A stretch of DNA of 64,000 nt from NCBI RefSeq assembly GCF_036409155.1, contig NZ_JAZGLW010000001.1, positions 2,294,001 to 2,358,000 on the forward strand, read 5' to 3'. This document shows positions 9,569-17,607 of this stretch, in pieces. The stretch is from Mycobacterium sp. 050128. GTDB taxonomy: Bacteria > Actinomycetota > Actinomycetes > Mycobacteriales > Mycobacteriaceae. The translations under genes were made by a program, and so were the position numbers. The notes beneath the pieces were generated by a model. That model had not been told where the DNA came from. It did no database searches and saw only the letters and a list, made by a program, of their open reading frames with translations. Positions within the stretch are counted from its first letter, which is position 1. Each line of letters starts with the position of its first letter.

Positions 9569-10066
9569 TCAGGCCGGGACGACCGTCGATTTGCGTTCAC
9601 CGCCGTTGCGTTCGTTCCACAGCCGGTAGACCTCGACCGCGGCGTCCTGGGGCTGGTATCGCATGGGCAGCCGGCGTTGATCCCAGCTCTTCGCGAATTC
9701 GTCGTAAAACGTCGAGACCTCAAAGTATTTGCGGTCGTCGAGGTAGTACTGCTCGTAGGACTCGCGGGTGATCAAGAAGACGACTTCCTTGGGGGAGCAG
9801 TAGTACAGCGAGCCCAGGCACATCGGGCACGGGTGGGCCATCACGTAGATGGTGGCGTCCACCAGGTGCTCGGTGCCCAGCTTCATGCATGCCTCGCGGA
9901 TCGCGAGGATCTCGGCATGGGCGGTCGGATCGTTCGTCTGGGCGACCTTGTTGGCACTCTCGGCGAGGACCTCGCCGTCTTGGACGATCACGGTCGCGAA
10001 CGGGCGGCCGCCCTCGGCGACGTTTTGACGGGCCAGCTCGATGGTCCGTTGGGCGAAATCGGTCAC
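9569..10066 (-). CDS. Nucleoside/base deaminase of the CDA fold (Rv0828c-like)
   Basis: Zinc-dependent deaminase of the cytidine/deoxycytidylate deaminase superfamily, 165 aa. Zinc ligands and catalytic acid are visible: His50-Ala-Glu52 (TAHAE) and the PCPMC motif with Cys80 and Cys83. The length and C-terminal region resemble guanine-deaminase-like members more than cytidine deaminases, but the substrate cannot be read from sequence. A clear paralogue lies at 39269-39748 in this same window, sharing the unusual C-terminal block WDQRRLPMRY. It converges with the MpaB-like gene. It probably corresponds to Rv0828c. Confidence 0.88.
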   Translation of the reverse strand: MTDFAQRTIELARQNVAEGGRPFATVIVQDGEVLAESANKVAQTNDPTAHAEILAIREACMKLGTEHLVDATIYVMAHPCPMCLGSLYYCSPKEVVFLITRESYEQYYLDDRKYFEVSTFYDEFAKSWDQRRLPMRYQPQDAAVEVYRLWNERNGGERKSTVVPA

Positions 10067-10183
10067 GGGTCCTCCGGGGCAGCAGATAAGTCGCAGAGTA
10101 GTCCCGACCGGTTCAGGGCCCGGCGTCCGTGGTAATAACTAGCTTGTCTATGTTTGTTCGGGATACGGATTTTAGGGAGCCCC

Positions 10184-11083
10184 ATGGCGCGCAGCCAAAG
10201 TGATCGCTGGGACCTCGCGACGAGCGTCGGGGCGACGGCAACCATGGTCGCCGCCCACCGGGCGCTGTCCGACGCCGAGAAGTTGATCGACGACCCGTAC
10301 GCCGCGACTTTGGTGCGGGCCGTCGGGATTGACGTGTACGTCCGGTTGGTCAACGGGGAGATTCCGGTCGGCGGGGACGCCGAATTCGACCCTCGCCGCA
10401 CGGCCGAGGGGATGGCCTGTCGCACCAGGTTCTACGACCAGTACTTCCTGCAAGCCGCACGCAGTGGCGTCGCGCAGGCGGTGATTCTCGCCTCGGGTCT
10501 GGATGCACGCGCCTACCGTTTGCCGTGGCCGGCGGGCACCGTCGTCTACGAGGTCGACATGCCGGACGTGATCGAGTTCAAGACCCTGACCCTGGGTGAT
10601 CTCGGCGCGCGGCCGACCGCCGAGCGGCGCACCGTCGCGATCGATCTGCGCGACGACTGGGCCGGCGCGCTACAGGCTGCGGGATTCGACCCGAAGGCAC
10701 CCTCGGCGTGGAGCGCCGAGGGCTTGCTGGTGTATCTGCCCGACGAGGCCCAGGACGCGTTGTTCGACAACATCACCGAGCTCAGCGCTCCGGGCAGCCA
10801 GTTGGCTTTCGAATTCGTCCCCGACACAGCGATTTTCGCGGACCCGCGATGGCGTGCGCATCACGACCGGATGAGCGAACTCGGCTTCGAAGTCGACTTC
10901 AACGATCTCGTCTACCACGGTCACCGCAGCCACCTCGTCGACCACCTCAAGCAGCGTGGCTGGGACGTGTCGTCGCAGACGGTCAAGGAACTGCACGCGG
11001 CCAACGGATTTCACTATCCCGAAGACGAGGTCGCACAGGCTTTCGCGGATGTGACCTACAGCAGGGCGGTGCGCACCCGATAG
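10184..11083 (+). CDS. SAM-dependent methyltransferase, mycobacterial Rv0830 family
   Basis: Putative S-adenosylmethionine-dependent methyltransferase of the large mycobacterial leucine-carboxyl-methyltransferase-like family (TIGR00027), 299 aa. Visible signatures are [22 protein letters not shown] at the start, [17 protein letters not shown] (SAM-binding loop), [13 protein letters not shown] and [10 protein letters not shown]. The frame is open from a TTG at 10154, but ATG at 10184 is preceded by AGGGAG and gives the usual N-terminus, so I use it. Substrate is unknown. It corresponds to Rv0830 and converges with the next gene. Confidence 0.9.
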   Translation: MARSQSDRWDLATSVGATATMVAAHRALSDAEKLIDDPYAATLVRAVGIDVYVRLVNGEIPVGGDAEFDPRRTAEGMACRTRFYDQYFLQAARSGVAQAVILASGLDARAYRLPWPAGTVVYEVDMPDVIEFKTLTLGDLGARPTAERRTVAIDLRDDWAGALQAAGFDPKAPSAWSAEGLLVYLPDEAQDALFDNITELSAPGSQLAFEFVPDTAIFADPRWRAHHDRMSELGFEVDFNDLVYHGHRSHLVDHLKQRGWDVSSQTVKELHAANGFHYPEDEVAQAFADVTYSRAVRTR

Positions 11084-11088
11084 GCGTA

Positions 11089-11895
11089 TCAGCCCTGCAG
11101 GCCGTCCCTGAGGCTGCTGGTCAGCATTTCCTGGAACACCGCGCGGGCCGGCTCGTAAAGATTGTGGAACGTGGCACGGACCGCATCCCGGTTGTATTCG
11201 GGGATCGAGGCGACCGGAGTCCAAAAGCTGTCGATGTCCAGCTGGAAAAACGGTCCGGGCTGCGCCGGCAGCGTCCGGCGTAGGTAGTAGTTGGGGTCCA
11301 GCGCCTGGCCGATGCCGGGCCCGTAGCGCACGATCATCGATTTGCCCGGTTGCTGCTCGCGGTAGACCGCGGCGCCCTGCCATTCGGTCAGGGTCAGCCC
11401 GCCGGGAGCGATACGTTGCGGGCCGAGCAGCGGCTCGGCGATCCATTCGGCCCAGTCGATGCGACCGTCGGCGCCCAGTGGGACGCGGATTTCCAAGAGG
11501 TAGCGCAGACCGATGCGCTCCACCCCGACGATCGACGACACCTGGGAACGAGCCTCGATGACGCGCATCGCGACGTCCGAGAGCGCTTCGAACGTCGAGT
11601 AGGCGGTGGTCTCGACGACGATTGCCTGACTCTTGATCGAGGCGGCCAGGGTGCCGTCCCGGTTGACATAGCGGGCGAACTGCTCAGCCGTGGGCGCCGG
11701 GCCTCCCCCCGGGGCCATTGCCCAGGCCACGTCCTGAGCTTGGCGTTCGATGGGCAGGTCGTCGGCGAGGAGGCTTTTGAGCTCCCGGCTCGATGATTCG
11801 GTGAGGGAATCCGTTGCGGGGTGACGGATTTCCATCGTTACCAAGGCTGCGGGCGCGTTTTGCCAGGCTGGATCGACACTCACCTCGCGAAGCAT
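11089..11895 (-). CDS. Conserved hypothetical protein, TIGR04255 family (Rv0831c-like)
   Basis: Cytoplasmic protein of about 268 aa with no known function, corresponding to Rv0831c. The N-terminus NAPAALVTMEIRHPATDSLTE and the segment VVETTAYSTFEALSDV are typical for the TIGR04255 family, members of which occur widely in bacteria. No signal peptide or membrane helix is seen. The frame stays open upstream to 11952, but ATG at 11895 gives the length known from M. tuberculosis and is chosen here. The gene precedes the tRNA cluster on the opposite strand from three of the four tRNAs. Confidence 0.85.
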   Translation of the reverse strand: MLREVSVDPAWQNAPAALVTMEIRHPATDSLTESSSRELKSLLADDLPIERQAQDVAWAMAPGGGPAPTAEQFARYVNRDGTLAASIKSQAIVVETTAYSTFEALSDVAMRVIEARSQVSSIVGVERIGLRYLLEIRVPLGADGRIDWAEWIAEPLLGPQRIAPGGLTLTEWQGAAVYREQQPGKSMIVRYGPGIGQALDPNYYLRRTLPAQPGPFFQLDIDSFWTPVASIPEYNRDAVRATFHNLYEPARAVFQEMLTSSLRDGLQG

Positions 11896-11999
11896 AGCCA
11901 AGTCGTGCGCCGGCCAAACGAGGACTTCGACCCGCTGTTGTCTGCCCCACAACCCGCCCTACGTCGCGCCGGCTCTAGCCGGGTGTGCTGCCGTTTTGG

Positions 12000-12072
12000 T
12001 GCCCCCACTAGGACTCGAACCTAGGACCTGCGGATTAAAAGTCCGTAGCTCTACCAACTGAGCTATAGGGGC
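12000..12072 (-). tRNA. tRNA-Lys (anticodon TTT), 3' CCA encoded
   Basis: Cloverleaf on the minus strand with acceptor GCCCCTA pairing TGGGGGC, anticodon loop ACTTTTAAT giving TTT, and T-arm GGTTCGAGTCC. The discriminator A at 12000 is followed by an encoded CCA at 11997-11999. Confidence 0.96.
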
Positions 12073-12183
12073 GGCGAACGTTCAGGATACTTGGGCTCCA
12101 CACGCGGCTCGAACGGCGCTCGTTTGAGGATTAGGCCTGCGGTGACCTAAGCTGGCGTGGCTCCCAACGGTAGTTGGACTTTG

Positions 12184-12256
12184 GCCCCCATCGTCTAGTG
12201 GCCTAGGACGCCGCCCTTTCACGGCGGTAGCACGGGTTCGAATCCCGTTGGGGGTA
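12184..12256 (+). tRNA. tRNA-Glu (anticodon TTC)
   Basis: Acceptor GCCCCCA (12184-12190) pairs with TGGGGGT (12249-12255), discriminator A at 12256. The anticodon loop CCTTTCAC gives TTC and the T-loop is GGTTCGAATCC. No CCA is encoded. Confidence 0.96.
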
Positions 12257-12304
12257 CGCGCAGCGGCGGCAACGTCGCAGCGAGCAGTACAAGTAGGAGA
12301 GCAA

Positions 12305-12378
12305 GGCCCTGTGGCGCAGTTGGTTAGCGCGCCGCCCTGTCACGGCGGAGGTCGCGGGTTCGAGTCCCGTCAGGGTCG
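12305..12378 (+). tRNA. tRNA-Asp (anticodon GTC)
   Basis: Acceptor GGCCCTG (12305-12311) pairs with CAGGGTC (12371-12377), discriminator G, the Asp identity base. The anticodon loop CCTGTCAC gives GTC. No CCA is encoded. Confidence 0.96.
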
Positions 12379-12391
12379 CCCATCAAAGGCG

Positions 12392-12410
12392 AGGCACGTT
12401 ATCGGTGCCT
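12392..12410 (+). other. Small hairpin between tRNA-Asp and tRNA-Phe
   Basis: AGGCAC (12392-12397) is the inverse complement of GTGCCT (12405-12410) with a 7-nt loop. There is no T-tract, so it may be a processing or spacer hairpin in the tRNA transcript and not a terminator. Confidence 0.3.
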
Positions 12411-12414
12411 TCCG

Positions 12415-12488
12415 GGCCAGGTAGCTCAGTTGGTACGAGCGTCCGCCTGAAAAGCGGAAGGTCGCCGGTTCGATCCCGGCCCTGGCCA
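12415..12488 (+). tRNA. tRNA-Phe (anticodon GAA), intact copy at island left end
   Basis: Acceptor GGCCAGG (12415-12421) pairs with CCTGGCC (12481-12487), discriminator A at 12488; anticodon loop CTGAAAA gives GAA. This is the complete functional copy. Its 3' portion from 12442 onward is repeated at 17444-17492, which marks it as the integration target of the 5-kb island that follows. Confidence 0.96.
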
Positions 12489-12883
12489 CCGATATTCATG
12501 CAGTTCAACAACCACTTTTCCGCTGCCGTAGAACCACTCGTCTTCGAATCGGCCATAAGTGCACGTCACGGCAAGTTTTTGCTCCAACATCAAGGGGTTC
12601 GAGTCCCCTTGGCTCCACTCGGTAGTTGCAGCGGTAACGAACCGTGGGCCATCCCCGGCGATCGCCAAGATCTTGGCCGTGCCGCCGCGTACGCGCGAGA
12701 ACAAGCAGCCGCGACTGGCGATTTCAGCAAAGCAGCGGATGAAGCTACCTCACGCTCGACCGGCCGTCGTTCCAAACACAAGTAGGTGAGTACTCTATTC
12801 GCGCTTTGCCCATCGCCTTAGCGTCCAAGGTCTAACGAACTGACGAAGGCGCACAATTCGGCGCCGCGCATGGGGAGGGCGAA
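12489..12883. other. Gene-free island left end
   Basis: In this 395-bp stretch I see no convincing gene. It holds a tRNA-like 3' end at 12593-12617 and a plus-strand reading frame that stops at 12785, whose last 34 codons are Ala/Arg rich (AAAYAREQAAATGDFSKAAD and onward). That frame lacks a plausible start because it runs in from the tRNA gene; it might be the end of a broken gene. Confidence 0.5.
12593..12617 (+). other. tRNA-like 3' end (T-arm plus acceptor strand)
   Basis: AGGGG-TTCGAGT-CCCCT forms a perfect T-arm and is followed by TGGCTCC and A, the layout of a tRNA 3' end. No matching 5' acceptor (GGAGCCA), D-arm or anticodon arm precedes it. It could be the trace of a second attachment site or a fragment of an element-borne tRNA. 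The tRNA type was not identified. Confidence 0.4.
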
Positions 12884-15883
12884 ATGCCACGCGTACACAC
12901 TGTTCTTGCCGGCGAGACACTTTCGGGGATTGCGCGCGATTTCTACGGCGACGCGTCGATGTACCCGTTGATCGCGCAGGCCAACCAGCTTGCCGACCCG
13001 AACCAAATCTTCGTCGGCCAGGTGCTGCAGATTCCCGAGCCACCCGCGCCGCCGACACCTGATCCAGCCGGCCCAACGACCTACACCGTGGTCGCCGGTG
13101 ACACACTGTGGGACATTGCGGTGCGGTTCTACGGTGACGGCACCATGTTCCCGCTGATCGCCCAGGCCAACGCGATCGAGAATCCCAATGCGATCAACCC
13201 CGGTGAGATCCTGACGATTCCTCCGCGGCCCGGCCCCGGAGCGACGCCGCTGCCAGGTCCAACCACGAGTCCTGGTGCGCCGCCGCAGACAATCCTGCCC
13301 TACGCGAGCGAGCCCTTCGGCGTGTATCAGCCGTTGATCGGGTGGCGCAGTCAGCTGCACCAGGAACGGGTCGCCGAGGGCATGGCCGTGCGACTCACCC
13401 GCGCGGCCAACCTCATTCGCGATGTGACCGAAACGACGCAGGCTCAGCCCGTTCCGCAGCTGGGGGCACCGCAGGTGGTGGATCGCACCGACTCGCAGGT
13501 CGGACGTCAGCTCGCGGCGATGGTACGAAGCAACGGGCTGGGCGACGGGTGGGCGTCAATTCTGGCCGAGGGCAACGATTCCGCCCTGACCAAGATCACC
13601 CGCGATGTGCTCGGTGGTCTGAACGCACCTCCGCCGCCGGCACCGGGCGCGCAGCCAGCTGGGCCGGTGGTGCGCCTCGCCGCCGAAGGCGCTTTTGCGC
13701 CGGCCTCAGCGGCGTTGATCAGTCGAGAGGCGGCGACTGCGAGTCTGCTTCAGTACCTGGGCAAGACGTCGCCCGACGCGGTCAAGCAGCTGTTCACGCC
13801 GGCCTTCGCGCAGTGGCAGCGGGTAGTGGCCGCGGTGCAATTTCTGGCCGAGCAGCATCCGTCGAAGTTGAGTTTCCTGTCGCCGATCGGGCTGCTGCAC
13901 CGGTTCCGCGAGTACTTCTTCGAGCTCGGTACGTTTCTCGGCCCGCCCGTCGGACATGTCTGGATCAGCCCCGGCGGGATGGTGGAGCTCTACGAGGCGA
14001 ACACCCGGCGCACCCTGGTCGAGCGGACCGTCGAGCAGTCCACCGAGGAGACCACAAAGAGCGAGACCGAGGCCAAGGACCAAGATGAGTTGTCCGACGC
14101 GGTCAAGACCGAAAACGACAACGATATGAAGCTTGGTGTTTCGACCTCGGCCAGCGGCGGGGTGGGCCCGATCTTTCAGGCCAGCGGCAGCTCGACGTTC
14201 AACCTCGACGTCTCGCGCAAACAAGCCCAGGAGGACACACACAAGCACATGCGCGAGCAGAGCTCAAAGCTTTCCAGCGAGGTGCGCCAGAACTACAAGA
14301 CCACTTTCCGCACGGTGACCGAGACGACCGACACCTCCAGCCGGCGCTACGTTCTGCAGAACAACACCGATCGGCTCGTCAGCTATGAGCTGAGCCGCAA
14401 GATGCGCAAAGTCGCTGTGCAGGTCCAGGATCTGGGCCAGCAGCTGTGCTGGCAGCTCTACGTCGACCGGCCGGGTGACCCGCTGGGACTCGGCGAGTTC
14501 GTGCACGAGGCCGCCGCGGCGCTCGACCCTGGCCTCAAGCAACCGGAAGTGAAGCCGCGGCCTGACAATCAGGAAAAGACCTATCAGTTGTCGATCCCGT
14601 TCATCCTGTATCAGGGTGGCGACGACGACGCCGAAGACACCTACTCGTTGTCCGGCGACAACGCCGATCACGGCATCTTCAGTCCCGACGTCGGCAAGGA
14701 CGACATCATCCAGTTCAAATTCGACTTCAAGTTGCCGCCGCCACCGGCGGGCACTGTGCTCGACAGCATCGGCAGCATCGACTTCAAGGGCGCGCAGGTG
14801 AAGTATCAGCTCGACGACCCGGGGTTGATGCCCAACCCCAACGTGGGTGCGAACACATTCTCAATGAGGTTGACCCACGCCAACTTCGGCGGCCAAAAGC
14901 AGATCCCGTTCGAAGCCACCATCGTCTATGCGCCGACGCCGGAGGCGATCAAGGCGGTCGACGACGAAAACGCGGCGGCGAAAAAGGATTACGACGATCA
15001 GGTTGCCGCCGCCAAGGAGGCGCTCTTCTACGCGACACTGCGCAAGCGGCTCAAGCTCAGCGGGCAGGTCAAAACGCGCAATCCCGACGACCTGCGCGAA
15101 GAGGAGCGCACGATCATCTACCGCAAGGTGATCTCGCGGCTCTACGGCAACGAGAACGGCTGGACCGACGACGATTACCATGTCGCCTCCGAACTGATCC
15201 GGTACTTCTTCGACGTCGACGCCATGCTGTACTTCGTGGCGCCGGACTGGTGGCGTCCGCGGCCGCAGCCGCTGGTACCGATGACGGCCACCGGTGAATT
15301 GCAGCCAACGACAATCGTTGATACCCCGCCGGCTACGGGTGGTCCCGGGACCAAGAACGGCAGGCCCTACTACCTGGTCACCGAGGAGACCACACCGGCG
15401 CCGCTGGGCACGTCGCTGGGATGGCTGATCCAACTCGACGGCGACGCGAACCGCAATGCGTTCTTGAACTCGCCGTGGGTCAAAGCGGTGCTGCCGATCC
15501 GGCCGGGGCGCGAACGCGAGGCCATCACCTGGCTGCAGCGCCCGGAGGTCGCAGCCACCGATGGTCTATCGGAGCCCTATCCGTTTGATCCACAGCAGGA
15601 TCCGCCGGAATACCAGGGCAAAACGATCGAGGACGTGTTGTTGATCATCGCCGACAAGATCGCCGCCGAAAACGAGCTGTCGCTGCAGCCGATTCCCATC
15701 GGCGGCAATGGTGTCAACCAGCAGGTCGCGCTGCCCACCGAGGTGGTGTTCGCCAAGGGATTCGATCCGCTGGCCGGTGGCATCGACTTCGGTGCCAAGC
15801 CGTTCAAGGTGTTCAGCCAGTGGACCGAGATTCTGCCCACCGACCAGGTAGTCGCCACCGAGTACAGCCTCAAGGGTCTGTGA
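12884..15883 (+). CDS. Large double-LysM protein of unknown function
   Basis: Protein of 999 aa with two LysM domains at residues about 4-50 and 66-112, both of the FYGD-x-x-(M)-(YF)-PLIAQAN type also seen in Kbp/YgaU-like proteins and in baseplate proteins of contractile systems. Pro-rich linkers follow each LysM. A charged, probably coiled segment rich in Glu/Lys/Asp/Thr lies near residues 385-430, then Ser/Gly-rich and beta-rich regions and a second Lys/Ala helix near 680-710. There is no signal peptide or membrane helix, so it is either cytosolic or leaves by a non-Sec route. ATG at 12884 has GGGGAGG upstream. It is the first cargo gene of the tRNA-Phe island and is probably co-transcribed with the 429-aa gene 39 bp downstream. 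I do not recognise the C-terminal 800 residues. Confidence 0.85.
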   Translation: MPRVHTVLAGETLSGIARDFYGDASMYPLIAQANQLADPNQIFVGQVLQIPEPPAPPTPDPAGPTTYTVVAGDTLWDIAVRFYGDGTMFPLIAQANAIENPNAINPGEILTIPPRPGPGATPLPGPTTSPGAPPQTILPYASEPFGVYQPLIGWRSQLHQERVAEGMAVRLTRAANLIRDVTETTQAQPVPQLGAPQVVDRTDSQVGRQLAAMVRSNGLGDGWASILAEGNDSALTKITRDVLGGLNAPPPPAPGAQPAGPVVRLAAEGAFAPASAALISREAATASLLQYLGKTSPDAVKQLFTPAFAQWQRVVAAVQFLAEQHPSKLSFLSPIGLLHRFREYFFELGTFLGPPVGHVWISPGGMVELYEANTRRTLVERTVEQSTEETTKSETEAKDQDELSDAVKTENDNDMKLGVSTSASGGVGPIFQASGSSTFNLDVSRKQAQEDTHKHMREQSSKLSSEVRQNYKTTFRTVTETTDTSSRRYVLQNNTDRLVSYELSRKMRKVAVQVQDLGQQLCWQLYVDRPGDPLGLGEFVHEAAAALDPGLKQPEVKPRPDNQEKTYQLSIPFILYQGGDDDAEDTYSLSGDNADHGIFSPDVGKDDIIQFKFDFKLPPPPAGTVLDSIGSIDFKGAQVKYQLDDPGLMPNPNVGANTFSMRLTHANFGGQKQIPFEATIVYAPTPEAIKAVDDENAAAKKDYDDQVAAAKEALFYATLRKRLKLSGQVKTRNPDDLREEERTIIYRKVISRLYGNENGWTDDDYHVASELIRYFFDVDAMLYFVAPDWWRPRPQPLVPMTATGELQPTTIVDTPPATGGPGTKNGRPYYLVTEETTPAPLGTSLGWLIQLDGDANRNAFLNSPWVKAVLPIRPGREREAITWLQRPEVAATDGLSEPYPFDPQQDPPEYQGKTIEDVLLIIADKIAAENELSLQPIPIGGNGVNQQVALPTEVVFAKGFDPLAGGIDFGAKPFKVFSQWTEILPTDQVVATEYSLKGL

Positions 15884-15922
15884 GCCGGCCACGACGGGTC
15901 GGGTGAGGATTGGGGCGCACCG

Positions 15923-17212
15923 GTGAAAGATGTCAGCACGACGGTGCAGGCCATCCAACCGCTGCCGCTGCTGGTACCCGACAAGACGACCGGGGCCCTC
16001 ATCGCCGATCCCGAGATGCTGCTTCCCGGTGACGAGTTGCGAAACTTCGACTTCCATATCCTCGACAACAGCGTCAAAGCTCTTGAGGGGTGGACGTATT
16101 CGGCCAAGAAGTACTCCACCGCAGGGGTGACGTCGAAGAACAAACAGAAGGCTGCCGGTCGGGTGTTCGTGCTCGATCGTGAGCGGGGGACCACGCGGCT
16201 GTTCTTCGTCTGGATCCCCAACCTGCTGGTGTCGCGCATGGCAGCCGGCAAGCTTCCGTCACCGCTGAACTTCCACGTACTGTTCCATCCGCCGACATAC
16301 GAAACCGAGTACAAGGAGACGCCGTACTGGGATGGCAAGCGTCCTTCCGACTCCACAGCACACTACGTCAAGCTCGGTATCCGTTACCTCGCACAGGATT
16401 TCAAAGCGGTCGCGCATCATGTCATGGCGGTCTCGCAGCGCGAACCGAACCTCGCCTACGTCGTTCCGGTCGCAGAGCATCAAGGAAACTTCGACGACAT
16501 TCTTACCCCGGTCGCGCTCAAGACCGTCCTAGGTGAGCTCTACGATTTCGTCGCCCGTCAGCTCAATTCCGGCAAGGCGCCGCAATTCGACACCATCGGC
16601 AAGGTGATGGTGTCGGGATATAGCCGCAGCGGGGACCGGCTTGCCGCGTTGATGGCGAATCAAAGCGGACCGTCGAAGACCTTCTTCGAGAACAACCTGG
16701 CACAGGTCAACGCATTCGACATCAACCTCGGCAACGACGACACCGAACGTCTGCCGAAGTTCATCGCGCTGTGGCAGTCGATCCGCGAATGGGTTCGGCT
16801 CAATCCCCGGGGCCGCTCCTGCATCTACACCGCCTATCGCAGTCACTACAACATCTGCAATATGACCCCGATAGCGCCGATGCGGGGCTGGGATGACCGC
16901 ACTGAGTTCAATCTCGAGACTCCGCCGTGGGCGGATGCGTCGCTGAAGGCCAAGACCGGTCAGGTCCGGGGAATGGCCTCCGATCAGTACACGTCCGATC
17001 CGTCGTCGGGTGTGGTATGTCTTCCGGTGTCGTTCTTCCAGAACTACATTCCGAACAACGGGGTGATTGTCGGTAACGCCGAGCGCGGCTGGTCTGACAC
17101 AAACTACGGCATAAAGGGTGCCCACGGGCATGGGCTGTTCTTGCGCGGGATGCTTTCGCATGCCATCGCGCACGCCGACCCGCTGTTCTTCACCCAGCCG
17201 GCCAGCCGTTAA
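15923..17212 (+). CDS. Hypothetical protein, possible serine-hydrolase fold, island cargo
   Basis: Protein of 429 aa, GTG start at 15923, not recognised as a known family. The segment KVMVSGYSRSGDRLAALM near residues 227-244 resembles the nucleophile elbow of an alpha/beta hydrolase (G-x-S-x-S/G), and a late His in GAHGHGLFLRG near residue 400 could complete a catalytic site; both are inference. The middle contains beta-strand-like segments (RVFVLDRERGTTRLFFVWIP, LNFHVLFHPP). No signal peptide is seen. It follows the LysM gene by 39 bp in the same island and the two probably act together, for example the LysM protein as a targeting or structural partner for this one. Confidence 0.75.
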   Translation: MKDVSTTVQAIQPLPLLVPDKTTGALIADPEMLLPGDELRNFDFHILDNSVKALEGWTYSAKKYSTAGVTSKNKQKAAGRVFVLDRERGTTRLFFVWIPNLLVSRMAAGKLPSPLNFHVLFHPPTYETEYKETPYWDGKRPSDSTAHYVKLGIRYLAQDFKAVAHHVMAVSQREPNLAYVVPVAEHQGNFDDILTPVALKTVLGELYDFVARQLNSGKAPQFDTIGKVMVSGYSRSGDRLAALMANQSGPSKTFFENNLAQVNAFDINLGNDDTERLPKFIALWQSIREWVRLNPRGRSCIYTAYRSHYNICNMTPIAPMRGWDDRTEFNLETPPWADASLKAKTGQVRGMASDQYTSDPSSGVVCLPVSFFQNYIPNNGVIVGNAERGWSDTNYGIKGAHGHGLFLRGMLSHAIAHADPLFFTQPASR

Positions 17213-17607
17213 GGGGTCGGTGTGGCCTGCCGGTAGGCCCACGCCTGCAGGCAGCGCGAAGTGCATGAAGGTTGCCTCTAAATCTGCCCACGCCTACCTC
17301 GCGCCGTACCGCATCCACGCCCACTGCCAGAGGCGATCCATGCCGCGACACTAAACGCCCACCGCGCTCCATCCGCAGTAAGCCTCAACTCGCATGTGCC
17401 AGCCCGACATGAACAGCTGAAACACATTGGCGTAAACTCAATTTCCGCCTGAAAAGCGGAAATTCGCCGGTTCGATCCCGGCCCTGGCCACCATCGATCG
17501 ATGCGCTCCATGAAGCCAGGTTCCCCAACGCCAGGCGAGCACCGTTGGACGCAATTAGGTTATGAGGCGTCGTTGGCAAACTCCGCCGCTTGACCTAGGA
17601 GAAACCC
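17213..17607. other. Gene-free island right end
   Basis: This 395-bp stretch has no convincing gene. Its main content is the tRNA-Phe-derived attachment-site copy at 17444-17492. The AGGAG before the next gene (17594-17598) is at its right end. Confidence 0.5.
17444..17492 (+). repeat. Attachment-site copy of tRNA-Phe 3' half
   Basis: Forty-seven of 49 bases match 12442-12490 of tRNA-Phe, from the anticodon stem through T-arm, acceptor and CC. The two changed bases, together with bases just upstream, extend the anticodon stem: AATTTCCGC (17440-17448) and GCGGAAATT (17456-17464) form a perfect 9-bp inverted repeat around the 7-nt loop CTGAAAA. That is the geometry of an integrase core site with a 7-bp overlap in the anticodon loop. 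There is no 5' half, so it is not a tRNA gene. Confidence 0.8.

Larger units (their letters stand above)
12489..17492 (+). mobile_element. 5-kb genomic island in tRNA-Phe, integrase missing
   Basis: The segment between the intact tRNA-Phe gene and a 49-bp copy of its 3' part behaves like an integrated element: 12442-12490 and 17444-17492 are identical at 47 of 49 positions (differences at 12460-12461). Such a layout is what a tyrosine integrase leaves when it recombines in the anticodon arm and restores the tRNA. The cargo is two long same-strand genes (12884-15883 and 15923-17212). No integrase, relaxase, transposase or phage structural gene is visible, so the element is either a decayed remnant or was mobilised in trans. 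The boundaries are firm; the mechanism is inferred. Confidence 0.75.

Noticed and set aside
9401..10135. Plus-strand frame of 244 codons across the MpaB-like and deaminase genes
   Set aside because: It spans the ends of two convergent genes with clear motifs and carries no recognisable domain.
12405..12785. A 126-codon gene overlapping tRNA-Phe
   Set aside because: Its start lies inside the tRNA and the first half reads tRNA sequence. Only the last 34 codons look protein-like, so it is at most the end of a broken gene.
17444..17492. Second tRNA-Phe gene
   Set aside because: Only the 3' half is present; there is no acceptor 5' strand or D-arm, so it is an attachment-site copy.
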